Shown piece after piece: positions 45,750 through 55,389 of a DNA stretch of 64,000 nt. Position 1 is the stretch's first letter. The number at the start of each line of letters is the position of its first letter. This stretch comes from Acidobacteriota bacterium (GTDB lineage Bacteria; Acidobacteriota; Terriglobia; Bryobacterales; Bryobacteraceae). Location of the stretch: NCBI GenBank assembly GCA_018268715.1, contig JAFDVZ010000016.1:124001-188000 (forward strand). The letters run 5' to 3'. Under the pieces are notes generated by a model that was not told where the DNA came from, did not search any database, and saw nothing but the letters and a program-made list of their open reading frames with translations. Both the position numbers and the translations under genes were made by a program.

Positions 45750-46532
45750 ATGGTTCGGCTGCTGACTCTTGACGCTGTCCCCTCCGTCATCGAACTATCG
45801 GCCGCGGCGGGTTGGAACCAGACGCCGGAGGACTGGTCACGCATGATCCGGCTCGAACCGGAAGGCTGCTTCTGCATCGAGCGCGACGGGCGTGTCGTCG
45901 CCACCGCCACGCTGCTCTGCTTCGGTGCGGAGCTCGCCTGGATCGGCATGGTGTTGACTCACCGCGATTATCAACGGCGCGGCTTTGCGCGGCGGCTGAT
46001 GTCGGCCGCCGTGGATACGGCCCGCGGCCGCGGCGTGCGATCTGTCAAGCTCGACGCCACCGACCAGGGCCACGCCCTCTACGAAAGCTTCGGCTTCGTC
46101 GACGAGCAGCCCATCGAACGCTGGCGGCGCGAGCCGCGTCCGGCCGAGCCCGAACCAGCGGCGACGGGCCCGGTTCCCCACGCTCTCGATCGCGAGGCGT
46201 GTGGCGTCGACCGCTCCCGCTTCATCGATGCGCTGCCGGGCCCCGTACGAGCGTGCGATGAAGCCTATGCGCTGACCCGGCCGGGCGCCCGCGCCAACTA
46301 CGCTGGACCGATCGTCGCGCGACACCCGCGCGATGCGGACCGTCTGCTCGCATCCCTGCTCGACGACGGCGCCTGGTATCTGGACCTGCTGCCATCAAAC
46401 CAGGCGGCGCGCATCATCGCGTCCGAGCACGGATTCGCCCCGGTGCGCCATCTCACACGGATGCGCCTTGGCCAGCCGATCCAGACGCGCGATGATTATG
46501 TATTCGGCATTGCGGGATTCGAAGCGGGGTGA
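45750..46532 (+). CDS. two-domain GNAT acetyltransferase
   Basis: 260 residues, ATG 45750, two bases after nadD. The N-terminal half is a standard GNAT fold with the acetyl-CoA-binding motif YQRRGFARRLM and LYESFGF; the C-terminal half (about 150-260; RSRFIDALPGPVRACDEAYALTRPGARANYAGPIVA...) resembles the second GNAT-like domain (Acetyltransf_18 type) seen in YitH/HolE-like proteins. The substrate is unknown. It is the seventh gene of the operon. Confidence 0.87.
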   Translation: MVRLLTLDAVPSVIELSAAAGWNQTPEDWSRMIRLEPEGCFCIERDGRVVATATLLCFGAELAWIGMVLTHRDYQRRGFARRLMSAAVDTARGRGVRSVKLDATDQGHALYESFGFVDEQPIERWRREPRPAEPEPAATGPVPHALDREACGVDRSRFIDALPGPVRACDEAYALTRPGARANYAGPIVARHPRDADRLLASLLDDGAWYLDLLPSNQAARIIASEHGFAPVRHLTRMRLGQPIQTRDDYVFGIAGFEAG

Positions 46533-46535
46533 GTC

Positions 46536-47555
46536 ATGATTCGGAATGAAGCGGAGCTGGACGAAAGGCTGTCCCGGCCGTCGGTGGCCGACGTGGCCGC
46601 CGCCGCCGCGTTGAAGGGCGATCTGTTGATCCTCGGCGCCGGCGGCAAGATGGGGCCGTCGCTGGCCCTCAGGGCGCGCCGCGCCATCGAAAAAGCCGGA
46701 GCGCCGCACCGCGTGATCGCCGTCGCCCGCTTTACGCGCGCCGAACTGGTGGAGCCCTTGCGCGCCGCCGGCGTGGAGACGATCGCCTCGAACCTGCTCG
46801 AGCCCGGCGCCCTGGCCGCGCTGCCTGATTCGCCGAACGTCATCTTCATGGCCGCCATGAAGTTCGGGACCACTGGCGCGGAACCCATGACCTGGGCCAT
46901 GAACACCCACCTGCCGGGCCTGGTCGCCGAGCGCTACCGTGACTCGTCCATCGTGGCGTTTTCCACTGGCAACGTATATCCGCTCTCGCCCGCAGTGAGC
47001 GGCGGTTGCACCGAATTCGCATCGCCCAACCCGGTTGGCGAATATGCCCAATCCGCGCTGGGCCGCGAGCGCATGTTCGAATACGGCGCCCGGACTTATG
47101 GGACTCAGTCCGTCATCCTGCGCCTGAATTACGCCAACGAGTTACGCTACGGCGTGCTGGCGGACATCGCCCGCAAGGTGTTTGAACGCCGTCCCGTGGA
47201 CCTTCGGATGGGGGCCGTGAACGTCATCTGGCAGGGCGATGCGAACTCGGTCTGTCTGCGGGCGTTTTCCCATGTCGAGGCGCCGCCGCTGATCCTGAAT
47301 CTCACCGGGCCTGAGACCGTCTCGGTCCGCTATCTCGCCAACGAGTTCGGCCGCCGCTTTGGCGTGGACCCCGTGCTCGACGGCGCTGAGTCGGAGACAG
47401 CGCTGCTCAGCAACGCCTCCCTGTGTTGCCGCCTGTTCGGATACCCGTTGGTGACGCTGGGTGAGATGATTGAGTGGGTCGCCGCCTGGGTTTCCGCGGG
47501 CGGAACCACGCTCGGCAAACCCACTCACTTTGAAACTCGCAACGGCCGCTTCTGA
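46536..47555 (+). CDS. NAD-dependent epimerase/dehydratase-like protein lacking the YxxxK lysine
   Basis: 339 residues, three bases after the GNAT gene. Extended SDR fold: GAGGKMG glycine motif near residue 34, FSTGNVYPLS active-site Ser/Thr region, then EYAQSALGRERMFE where the catalytic Tyr-xxx-Lys should be. The Tyr is kept but the Lys position is Ala, so classic epimerase/dehydrogenase chemistry is doubtful. The C-terminal sugar-binding-like part (LILNLTGPETVSVRYLANEFG) is typical of the nucleotide-sugar branch. It is the last gene of the operon, convergent with the lipase-like gene after one base. Confidence 0.85.
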   Translation: MIRNEAELDERLSRPSVADVAAAAALKGDLLILGAGGKMGPSLALRARRAIEKAGAPHRVIAVARFTRAELVEPLRAAGVETIASNLLEPGALAALPDSPNVIFMAAMKFGTTGAEPMTWAMNTHLPGLVAERYRDSSIVAFSTGNVYPLSPAVSGGCTEFASPNPVGEYAQSALGRERMFEYGARTYGTQSVILRLNYANELRYGVLADIARKVFERRPVDLRMGAVNVIWQGDANSVCLRAFSHVEAPPLILNLTGPETVSVRYLANEFGRRFGVDPVLDGAESETALLSNASLCCRLFGYPLVTLGEMIEWVAAWVSAGGTTLGKPTHFETRNGRF

Positions 47556-47556
47556 G

Positions 47557-49653
47557 TTACTGCTCGGGAAGCGTGGCGGGCGGTTGTTCGAACAGGTCCT
47601 TGCCTAACACGAACCGGACCAGCGGATTCACATCCGGTATCGTATTCGCTCCGGACGCCAGAAACGTCAGCGCCTGTTGCAGGGTCGCGAGCCCGATCAC
47701 CGACTGTGTCGCCGTTCCCAGCGGGATCAGGTACGTGTGCGGATTCTCGGGCAGCGTCGGATCGATCGCGCGCGCGATATCGTGGCGATAGAGTGACACT
47801 AGGTTGGCCGAATCCGCCGCGCGAATGATGGCCGATGTGGATGCATTGGCCACCGTCTCATCGCCCAGCGCCATCTGGAACAACACTCGCTTGGAAGTCT
47901 GCCCCGGCAGCGGCGCCGGCTTCATCAGCGGCCCCAGCACTACGTCCGACGCCATGGCCCCCATCCAGTCCACCCGCTCGATGAAGTCCTGCAACGCCGC
48001 TGCCCCCGGAGTGGAGCGCACCTTCACCGGTTGATCCCGGAGCGGGATATCGTCGATGAATCCTGCGCCGTTGTTCAACAGCGACGGCTGGCGCAACGCG
48101 AAGAGCGCCAGGGCGATCGCGCCCTCGGCCTTGGACAGGCGCGCGTCGGTCTGCTCGCCCAACGCCACGTTCAACACCGACGCCTGGATGTCCGGCGACA
48201 GGGACGTCAGCAACGCTCCATAGTCGCCGCCCAACGACTGGCCAAGATAGGAGATCGAAGACCCGTCCAGGTCCGGCTTTCCGTCGCCGTTCAAGTCGAT
48301 GCCCGCCTTGATCGTTCGGATCAATTGCAGGTAGTCGACCACCGTCTGTCGCAAACAATCGCGCAACCCGGCCGGATTGCCCGGCGTGATCACCGTGCAG
48401 CCTTCCCCATCCCCGATCTGTCCGTCCCCATTCACGTCCACGCCGCGCCCCGGTATGGCGAACTCCACCACCGACCCGTCCTTGCCCACAAAACGCACGG
48501 TGGATAGCGGCCCGTCTCCATGACCGAAGGAGTTCATCCCGACCGCGGCGTATCCCATCGCGTTCGCCGCCGCGGCGACCGTCGAAAGCCCAAAGCTGTC
48601 GTCTCCGTAACCATGCCCGGCCAGAATGACGGGATAACCCCGCGCCGGCGGAGGCGTCTTCGGCAGCCACACATGGAATCCCAACTTGGCCATGCCCGTC
48701 ACCGCCGGCGCCGCCAGCGTCGGGACGTTGGGAATCGTCAGGTTGGCTCCGATGAACTGGGGCGATTGAAAGGAGCCGAACGCCACTCCCCCGATCCCGA
48801 ACTGCGTCACCAGGTCGGCGCTCAGCGGCAGCACGGAGTCCGTGAATTGTGCGGCGCCGCTTGTGGCGGTCTGCCGGTGCAGCACGATGCCCAGCAGGTT
48901 CGTCATCGTGATCGAAGTGGTGGGCGCATTGGTGGCGGGCGTAAGCGCGAACCGCGGATCCGATTGCGCGATCACCGTCGCCGCCTGTTCAAACCACGAC
49001 GTGGCGGAAAGGGCGGTGTAGAGGCTCGCGCCCACCACCTTCGCGGGACTCACCGCCGCGGCGGCCTGCGATAGCGCGGCCGAAAACTGCGCGCAGTAAT
49101 CGCCGCCGATCTGTTTGGCCACGCACCAGTCCAGCCCATAGTCGGCTTCCACGGGATCGCCCTTCACGTCCCGCACCGCGTCGGTGACCACGATCATGTA
49201 GCGTCGCGCGCTCTCCAGCGTCACATCGGGCTTGGCGTAGGCGGTGTTGGTCGCCGGATCCCAGATGGGCTTGTTGATCGGAGTCACCTTGCCCACCGCA
49301 CCCATCATGGCGCGACCCGCCAGCAGCGGGTCAAGCCAGACGTAGAAGACCCCCTTGCGAAGCGTCGACGTGTCGATCGGTCCTGAAAACTTCACCGTCA
49401 GCCGGGCGTTCGGATTGAACCCGTCCAACTGGTTGATCAGCGATACTTCGCCGCAGTCGCTCGGCAGCGCCTGGCAATCCGGCGCCGGCAGATTCACGCG
49501 CCGCCCGGTTCGCTGCGCGGAGTCGGGCGTTGTCAGGAAATCAGTGGGAAAGGGCCCAATCTCCGGGCTCCTCGGGTCGAATTGAACCTTGACCCCGGCT
49601 CCAAAGCCGGCGGTCGTGATCAACAGCAGCAGCGTCAGTGTCTTCAGGCGCAT
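47557..49653 (-). CDS. secreted lipase-like alpha/beta hydrolase with Ca-binding loops
   Basis: 698 residues with a signal peptide (MRLKTLTLLLLITTAGFGAG). An N-terminal domain resembling the bacterial virulence-factor lipase N-terminus (VKVQFDPRSPEIGPFPTDFLTTPD, about 20-240) is followed by an alpha/beta hydrolase with nucleophile YLGQSLGG (Ser473) and oxyanion-type segment VILAGHGYGDD. Two EF-hand-like loops, DVNGDGQIGDGEG and DLNGDGKPDLDG, lie just before the nucleophile, suggesting calcium binding. The final gene of a minus-strand unit with the sortilin-like gene 22 bases upstream. Confidence 0.8.
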   Translation of the reverse strand: MRLKTLTLLLLITTAGFGAGVKVQFDPRSPEIGPFPTDFLTTPDSAQRTGRRVNLPAPDCQALPSDCGEVSLINQLDGFNPNARLTVKFSGPIDTSTLRKGVFYVWLDPLLAGRAMMGAVGKVTPINKPIWDPATNTAYAKPDVTLESARRYMIVVTDAVRDVKGDPVEADYGLDWCVAKQIGGDYCAQFSAALSQAAAAVSPAKVVGASLYTALSATSWFEQAATVIAQSDPRFALTPATNAPTTSITMTNLLGIVLHRQTATSGAAQFTDSVLPLSADLVTQFGIGGVAFGSFQSPQFIGANLTIPNVPTLAAPAVTGMAKLGFHVWLPKTPPPARGYPVILAGHGYGDDSFGLSTVAAAANAMGYAAVGMNSFGHGDGPLSTVRFVGKDGSVVEFAIPGRGVDVNGDGQIGDGEGCTVITPGNPAGLRDCLRQTVVDYLQLIRTIKAGIDLNGDGKPDLDGSSISYLGQSLGGDYGALLTSLSPDIQASVLNVALGEQTDARLSKAEGAIALALFALRQPSLLNNGAGFIDDIPLRDQPVKVRSTPGAAALQDFIERVDWMGAMASDVVLGPLMKPAPLPGQTSKRVLFQMALGDETVANASTSAIIRAADSANLVSLYRHDIARAIDPTLPENPHTYLIPLGTATQSVIGLATLQQALTFLASGANTIPDVNPLVRFVLGKDLFEQPPATLPEQ

Positions 49654-49675
49654 GGCCCCTCCGCGTGAACAGTAT

Positions 49676-52600
49676 TTAAAACCGACCAGGAGTGGGCGGC
49701 GCGCCGGCGCGGTCCAACTCCTTCTCCAGATTCTTGAGGTCCGTATCCATCAGTCGCCTGAGTTGGGCCAGTTGCTGCGTCAGTTCCTCGTTGGCGATCT
49801 GATAGGCCTCCTGCGCGGTCTTGGTCGGGCGCCCCGTCGTTCCGCGCACCGCTCCGGCCGCGGCGCCCACGCGCTCCTGTATGCTCACCGGCGTGGCTTC
49901 GTTTCGTTGCCGCATCACGTCGTCGCCCTGCAGGGCCATCTGAATCGCCCGTAGTCGGGACTCGATCGCCTTGGCCTCCTCGCGAGCCTTCGGCGCGAGC
50001 GTCGGCGTCGCGTCGATGGCCCGGATAATGGCCGATATGCGGGTCCGTGCGTCGGCGGCCGCCAGGTTGGCCGTGGCCATCGACTTCTGAAGCCGCGCCG
50101 TTTTCTCCTGGAACTCCGCCAGGGCCTGCCGGTCTTCTTTCGTCGAAGGCCCTTCGGCCGCCACTTCGAACGACTGCGAGCCGGGCAGGGGAGTCAGCGC
50201 ACCGTTCACCCGCTTCGCCGCCGTCACCGTGTACTTGCCCGGCAAGGCTAGCGGCCCGGTTGGCCGGCGAAAGCTTGAATCCTCGTCATCGGGATCCGCG
50301 TTCGCGTTGCGTCGCGCGCCAGGGGGAGGCAAGGTCGGCGCCGGCCCGCGCAGGTCCCACGTCACGCGCTGAATGCCGCGTTGCATCGGCCCCTCGATCC
50401 GCCGCACAATTTTCCCGGCCGCGTCGGCGATGCTTAGGATGACGGCCGGCGCCTCCTCCTGGGCCTCGGCGCGCAACTCGTCGGGAGTCGGATACGGCGC
50501 CGTCTCGTTCTTCCGCGCCGCCTCGCGCTCCCGTTGCTCGCGCTGCTGCTTCTTCGTGCGGATCTGGTCCTTCAGGAAGTAGGTGAACGTGGCCCCCAGC
50601 GGCGGGTTCGGAGCGGCGTACAGTTGTTCACCGAGCGACGCCTTGCCCAGTCCGCCCAGCGGGCTTGCCGGAATATAGGAGAGCGCGCCCCGGACCGGAA
50701 ACAGCGTGAACTCGCGCTTCAGCGAATCGCCCGCGACATTCCGCAGGGCGGAGTAGTCGTCCAGGATGTAGATTCCGCGGCCGAAGGTGCCCAGCACCAG
50801 GTCATTCTCACGCTTCTGAATGGCGATGTCCCGCACCTGGATCACCGGCAACCCTGCGTTCAGCTTGGTCCATTTCTCGCCGCCGTCGTTGCTGAAAAAG
50901 GCGCTGAACTCCGTGCCCGCAAACAGCAGTTTGGGATCGATGGGATCCTCCGCCAGCGCGTACACTGAGCCGGGTTCCGGCAGATTCCCGGCCGCCGAAG
51001 TCCAACTGCGGCCGCGGTCGGCGCTTTTGGCGACGTAGGGCTTGAAGTCGCCGTTCTGGTGATTGTCGACCACCACGTAGACGGTCCCGGCGTCGTGCTG
51101 CGACGCCACGATGCGCTGGATGTAGCCGTCCTCCGGCGCGCCGGCCATCTTTTCCGCCTTGCGCCACGTCTTGCCGCCGTCTTCGGTGATCTGCACCAGG
51201 CCATCGTCGGTTCCGACGTAGATCAACCCTTCCTGTTTCGGCGACTCGGCCAGCGCGGAGATGTTCCCGTAGAGCGCCGTCGAGACGTTCTTCTGAATCG
51301 CGTCCGCGCCCTGAACCTTGCCCATCACCAGCAGCTTGTTCCGGTCCAACTGGCGCGTCAGGTCGGGACTGACCGCGCGCCAACTGTCGCCCCGGTCGTC
51401 GCTCCGGAACAGCCGCTGCGATCCGATGTAGAGCCGTGTGTTCGAGTGCGGGCTGATGAAGTAAGGCGCGTCCCAGTTCCACCGCATCGGCGCGTCGCCC
51501 TTGGCCGGTTGAGGCTGTATCGAGACGCGTTCGCCGGTCCGCCGGTCGAAGCGCACGATTCCGGCGTGCTGTGAGGATGCGTAAACCGTATTGAGGTCCT
51601 TCGGGTCCGCCTTGGTGTAGAAACCGTCGCCCCCGTTGGTGACAAAGCAATCGGAGTTGGTGACGCCCGCCGTGGTCTTGGTGCGCGATGCGCAGCCGAA
51701 GCTCCCGTTATCCTGCGTGCCCCCGTAGACGTTATAGAAAGGGGTGGCGTCGTCCAGGCCGATATCGTACAACTGCGCGATGGGCAGGTTCGCCTTGAAC
51801 TCCCAGTTGGCGGCGCGATCGTAGCTTTCGTAGACGCCCCCGTCGCAGGCCACCCGATAGTGGTCCGGCTGCTTCGGGTCGACCCAGATATCGTGATTGT
51901 CGACGTGCTTGTCGCGCGTTGGCAGCGAAGCGAGCGTGCGCCCGCCGTCGTCCGACACCTGGATGTTCACGTTCATGATGTAAACGCGGCCGGCGCTGTG
52001 CGGGTCCACCACTACTTTGGAGTAATACTGGCCCTGCTGGTCGAAGCTGTTGCGCTTCTCCCACGTCACCCCGTTATCGGCGGAGCGGTACAGTCCGCCC
52101 TTGCTCTCGGGCCCTTCCACCTGGGCGTAGAGGATGCTCGGATTCGACGGGGCGTAGGCCAGGCCAATGCGTCCCAACTCTCCCGTCGGTAGTCCTCCGC
52201 CGGCCTTGGTCCAAGTCTTTCCCGCGTCCGTGGACCGCCACACGGCGCTCTCCGGGCCGCCGTGCACCAGCGTGAAGTAACGCCGCTGGCGCTGGTGCGT
52301 GGAGGCGAGCAGGATGTCCGGATTGCGCGGATCCATGATCACATCGGCGACTCCCGTGTATTCGCCGACCTTGATCAGGCTGGTCCAGGACTTGCCGCCA
52401 TCGGTGGATTTGTAGAGCCCCCGGTCCCCGCCGCCCTTCCACAGCGGCCCCGGCGCCGCCACGTACACGACGTTGGAATCGCGCGGGTCGACCAGGATCT
52501 TGGCGATGTGCTCGGACTTGCGCAGCCCCATGTTCTTCCACGTCCGGCCCGCATCTTCGCTTTTGTAAACGCCATCGCCGTAGCTGACGCTGCGCTGGTT

Positions 52601-52954
52601 GTTGTTCTCGCCGGTCCCCACCCAAACGACGGATGGATTCTTCGGATCGAGGGTGATCGTACCGATCGAATAGGAGCCCTGCGAATCGAACAGCGGGGTC
52701 CAGGTGACGCCGTTGTTGACCGTTTTCCAGACCCCGCCGCTGGCCACGGCGACGTAATAGTAGTTGGAATTATCCGGATGGACGGCGAACTGATTCACGC
52801 GGCCGGAGGTGAAAGCGGGGCCGATGGTGCGGAACCGGAGTCCGTTGAAGGTGGTGGCCGGCGTGGCGTCGCTATCGGCGCGTTGCCGGGTATCTGCGTC
52901 CTGGGCGCACAGTACGGCGCACAGGCACACGGCGAGGGCTGCGGCTGGCTTCAT
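49676..52954 (-). CDS. secreted sortilin/VPS10-type BNR-repeat protein
   Basis: 1092 residues, signal peptide MKPAAALAVCLCAVLCAQ. Many Asp-box/BNR repeats (about 40-750; KSEDAGRTWKNMG, KSTDGGKSWTSLI, RSTDAGKTWTKAGG, RSDDRGDSWRAVS, ITEDGGKTWRKAE, FSNDGGEKWTKLN) form beta-propellers, followed by a C-terminal region with an FnIII-like part (PALPGKYTVTAAKR-like TGPLALPGKYTVT) and a long helical tail (about 950-1090). This architecture is common in Acidobacteria and usually annotated as a glycosyl hydrolase without evidence. It probably binds a ligand or peptide outside the cell. Confidence 0.88.
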   Translation of the reverse strand: MKPAAALAVCLCAVLCAQDADTRQRADSDATPATTFNGLRFRTIGPAFTSGRVNQFAVHPDNSNYYYVAVASGGVWKTVNNGVTWTPLFDSQGSYSIGTITLDPKNPSVVWVGTGENNNQRSVSYGDGVYKSEDAGRTWKNMGLRKSEHIAKILVDPRDSNVVYVAAPGPLWKGGGDRGLYKSTDGGKSWTSLIKVGEYTGVADVIMDPRNPDILLASTHQRQRRYFTLVHGGPESAVWRSTDAGKTWTKAGGGLPTGELGRIGLAYAPSNPSILYAQVEGPESKGGLYRSADNGVTWEKRNSFDQQGQYYSKVVVDPHSAGRVYIMNVNIQVSDDGGRTLASLPTRDKHVDNHDIWVDPKQPDHYRVACDGGVYESYDRAANWEFKANLPIAQLYDIGLDDATPFYNVYGGTQDNGSFGCASRTKTTAGVTNSDCFVTNGGDGFYTKADPKDLNTVYASSQHAGIVRFDRRTGERVSIQPQPAKGDAPMRWNWDAPYFISPHSNTRLYIGSQRLFRSDDRGDSWRAVSPDLTRQLDRNKLLVMGKVQGADAIQKNVSTALYGNISALAESPKQEGLIYVGTDDGLVQITEDGGKTWRKAEKMAGAPEDGYIQRIVASQHDAGTVYVVVDNHQNGDFKPYVAKSADRGRSWTSAAGNLPEPGSVYALAEDPIDPKLLFAGTEFSAFFSNDGGEKWTKLNAGLPVIQVRDIAIQKRENDLVLGTFGRGIYILDDYSALRNVAGDSLKREFTLFPVRGALSYIPASPLGGLGKASLGEQLYAAPNPPLGATFTYFLKDQIRTKKQQREQREREAARKNETAPYPTPDELRAEAQEEAPAVILSIADAAGKIVRRIEGPMQRGIQRVTWDLRGPAPTLPPPGARRNANADPDDEDSSFRRPTGPLALPGKYTVTAAKRVNGALTPLPGSQSFEVAAEGPSTKEDRQALAEFQEKTARLQKSMATANLAAADARTRISAIIRAIDATPTLAPKAREEAKAIESRLRAIQMALQGDDVMRQRNEATPVSIQERVGAAAGAVRGTTGRPTKTAQEAYQIANEELTQQLAQLRRLMDTDLKNLEKELDRAGAPPTPGRF

Positions 52955-52975
52955 TGGTATATCGAGTGTAGCGTC

Positions 52976-53530
52976 TTATGCGGGCGTGATTTCGTCGGCG
53001 CGCGCGGTCATGGCGGCGATGCAGAAGGCGATGTGCTCATCGAGCTCCACGCCGAGCCCTTTTGCCCCATTGAGGACATCGTCGCGGCTGACGGCGCGGG
53101 CAAAGGCTTTGTCCTTGAGTTTCTTGCGGACGCTCTTCACCTGGACGTCCTTGATGCTGCGGCTGGGCTGGACGTAAGCGCAGGCGGTGAGGAAGCCGGC
53201 GAGCTCATCGCAGGCGAACAAGGTCTTTTCGAGCGGCGTTTCGCGGGGAACGCCGGTAAAGTCGGCATGGGAGAGGATCGCACGTCGGATTTCGGGATCG
53301 ACGCCGCGTTCAGCCAGGATGGGCTCGCCTTTGATGGGGTGATCGGGCAATTCGGGATGGATTTCCCAATCGAAGTCGTGGAGGAGGGCGGTGACGGACC
53401 ATTTGGTCTCGTCCTCCCCCAATTTTCGGGCATAAGCGGCGACACAAGCCTCGACGGCGAGTGCATGGCGGCGAAGGCTATCGGATTTGGTGAATTCGCA
53501 GAGGAGATCCCAGGCTTTTTGGCGATCCAT
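52976..53530 (-). CDS. HD-domain phosphohydrolase-like protein
   Basis: 184 residues, ATG 53530. HD superfamily motifs: RRHALAVEACVAAYA (His22), ALLHDFDWEIHPELPDHPI (His51/Asp52), and a later acidic ACDELAGFLTACAYV region, giving the metal-dependent phosphohydrolase pattern of the small HDIG-like family. The substrate is unknown; a nucleotide is likely. It starts a minus-strand run (21 bases to the sortilin-like gene) and is divergent from tRNA-Ala. Confidence 0.85.
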   Translation of the reverse strand: MDRQKAWDLLCEFTKSDSLRRHALAVEACVAAYARKLGEDETKWSVTALLHDFDWEIHPELPDHPIKGEPILAERGVDPEIRRAILSHADFTGVPRETPLEKTLFACDELAGFLTACAYVQPSRSIKDVQVKSVRKKLKDKAFARAVSRDDVLNGAKGLGVELDEHIAFCIAAMTARADEITPA

Positions 53531-53580
53531 GTTGTTCTCGTTCCAGGATATGTTATATTGACAGTAGTTCGTCACCCTGT

Positions 53581-53656
53581 GGGCCTGTGGCGCAGTTGGG
53601 AGCGCGCTTCCATGGCATGGAAGAGGTCGAGAGTTCGAATCTCTCCAGGTCCACCA
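53581..53656 (+). tRNA. tRNA-Ala (GGC anticodon)
   Basis: 76 bases with encoded CCA. The acceptor GGGCCTG pairs with CAGGTCC and contains the G3-U70 wobble that defines tRNA-Ala; the D-arm holds GCGCAGTTGGGAGCGC, the anticodon stem CTTCC/GGAAG encloses ATGGCAT (anticodon GGC), and the T-arm has GAGAGTTCGAATCTCTC. Its 3' end is the left boundary of an integrated island. Confidence 0.97.
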
Positions 53657-54000
53657 AAACTCCTCAAACACTTACACTATTCCCGACCTGAAACGTTCCT
53701 GCCCGGAGTCCGACTGGGGTCCAGACCTCGTTCAGGTGTGGGCACCCACCACGCTTTCGCTGCTGCCCACGACTTGGTCTTTGCCTTCAACGGGATTCGT
53801 CCAATGGGCGGTTTGGGTACCGATCTTCGAGTTGTTGTCTGGTGCAGACAATACTGCATTCACCTATAAGGACAGTGCCCGAGGTGCCCCGGGGCTCAGA
53901 GCCTGGCCCGGGACGGGGAGGCCGCGAGTTGGAAGGAGGATGCGTGCCAGTCAACACCGATCCGGGCCTTGCTGCTAGAATCTCGATATCTGAACCGCAG
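53657..54000. other. no gene seen; left end of the island
   Basis: 344 bases between the tRNA and the TIR-like gene. No convincing coding frame. It contains one half of the imperfect direct repeat described at 53702-53726 and 58034-58058; nothing else recognisable. Confidence 0.4.
53702..53726 (+). repeat. imperfect direct repeat near the island ends (copy 1)
   Basis: 25 bases here match 58034-58058 at 21 positions (shared core CCCGGAGTCCG and GTCCAGAC). One copy lies ~46 bases inside the tRNA end, the other ~100 bases inside the right-end remnant. They may be integrase or excisionase arm-type sites; they could also be chance. Confidence 0.4.
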
Positions 54001-55236
54001 ATGAAACGTGTTGTCTTCTATTCTTGGCAGTCTGATTTGCCTAATGGTACGAACCGCGGCTTCATCTATTCCGCCCTGCAGAAGGCTGTCGTCGAGATCG
54101 CAAGGGATCCTGCCAATGAAGACGTCCCGATTGTAGACCGAGACACTGAGGGCGTTCCAGGTGCGCCCCATATAGTGAAAGCGATCTACGATAAGATCGC
54201 GGCCGCGGATGTCTTCGTGGCTGATGTCTCGATCGTTCTCGGTCGAGATCGGGGTCGACCCAGTCCGAACCCGAATGTCCTGATCGAGTTTGGGTACGCG
54301 CTCTGTCGTCTTGGCGAGAGCAAAGTCATTCTGGTTTTCAACGACGCGTACGGCAGTCCGGATGACCTTCCGTTCGACCTAAGGATCCACCGGGTCATCC
54401 GATATTCCATGGCAGAGGGGGCCGCGGACAAAGCGCCCGAGCGTGCAGCCCTTCAGAAACGGCTATCATCGTCCATCAAATCGTGCCTCGCCCACGGCGG
54501 GTCGGAAGCCGTGTCGCCACCGTCGCAGGCCGAGGCGCTTCTTCAGGATTTGCTAGGGCCCGATGCCGGGTTCTATCTGATTGAGACGTCCTCAACGACG
54601 AGGGTTGAAGATCATTACACGTTCGCCTGCGCCCCTCATGATCGGAGTGTCGCGCGGGATCTCACGGCGGATGTCGAGAATCAGTTCTACGAGAGCATCT
54701 CCAAGGGGTTTGAGGGACCTCGGCCGCGCCTTCCACCGAAACGGGGGGCGATGACAGTCTATAAGCGTCAGGTTGACTTCGACCCATGCCAACTATTCGG
54801 CCTCACGTGCGGCGGAGCGATTGGCATGACCGGATCGCCCTGCATTGCGACCGGAAGTGAGGGTCTTTTCTTTACAAGCGAGTTCCTCTACAAGTTACTC
54901 TGCTTCCTACGTAGCGTGGGTTCGTATTACGGAATGCTCCAATACACACGCGGCTCGGTCTTTCGATTTGAACTGCGTATCACGCTTTCGACGCAGGTAT
55001 TCGAGAGATCATCTCGCGGTATGCTCACGCCCGGGCCCTATCTCTTCGACGAGGTGCTCAACACTCTGCCGGCCGATATTTCAATCGGTCGGTCCATGCC
55101 AATCGATGACTCAAGCGATGAGTCATTGGGGAAAGTCCTGACAGCGGTTATGCACGACATCGCTCGCCGAAGTGGCCGAGTGCTCAGCGGAGGCTTCAGC
55201 GGGGAAGTCCGACGTTTGCTCGCATATCCAAACTAG
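54001..55236 (+). CDS. TIR-like nucleotide-binding protein with unknown C-terminal domain
   Basis: 411 residues, ATG 54001 (MKRVVFYSWQSD). The N-terminal ~150 residues have a TIR-like alpha/beta pattern: strand VVFYSWQSD, an acidic IVDRDTEGVPGAP loop, strand VFVADVSIV, then NVLIEFGYALCRLGESKVILVF, where the NxxxExGY segment is shared by predicted nucleotide-binding TIR-like proteins (the PF10137-like group). The C-terminal ~220 residues (from about ETSSTTRVEDHYTF) have no recognised domain. In bacteria TIR-like proteins are often NAD-consuming effectors of anti-phage defence; that role is inferred here and supported only by its place in an island. No Shine-Dalgarno is obvious. Confidence 0.65.
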   Translation: MKRVVFYSWQSDLPNGTNRGFIYSALQKAVVEIARDPANEDVPIVDRDTEGVPGAPHIVKAIYDKIAAADVFVADVSIVLGRDRGRPSPNPNVLIEFGYALCRLGESKVILVFNDAYGSPDDLPFDLRIHRVIRYSMAEGAADKAPERAALQKRLSSSIKSCLAHGGSEAVSPPSQAEALLQDLLGPDAGFYLIETSSTTRVEDHYTFACAPHDRSVARDLTADVENQFYESISKGFEGPRPRLPPKRGAMTVYKRQVDFDPCQLFGLTCGGAIGMTGSPCIATGSEGLFFTSEFLYKLLCFLRSVGSYYGMLQYTRGSVFRFELRITLSTQVFERSSRGMLTPGPYLFDEVLNTLPADISIGRSMPIDDSSDESLGKVLTAVMHDIARRSGRVLSGGFSGEVRRLLAYPN

Positions 55237-55389
55237 CAGCAACGCCCAGCCTCAACGTTTTCTGTTGACGACCGAAATCGGGAAATGCTAACAAGAAGGT
55301 GATCGCTACCAAAGCGTTCGCCGAGCGTCGGGACGCTCGCTAATCCACCTCTCGCAGCATCTCTTGCTGCCATTCGTGTGTCCAGAATC

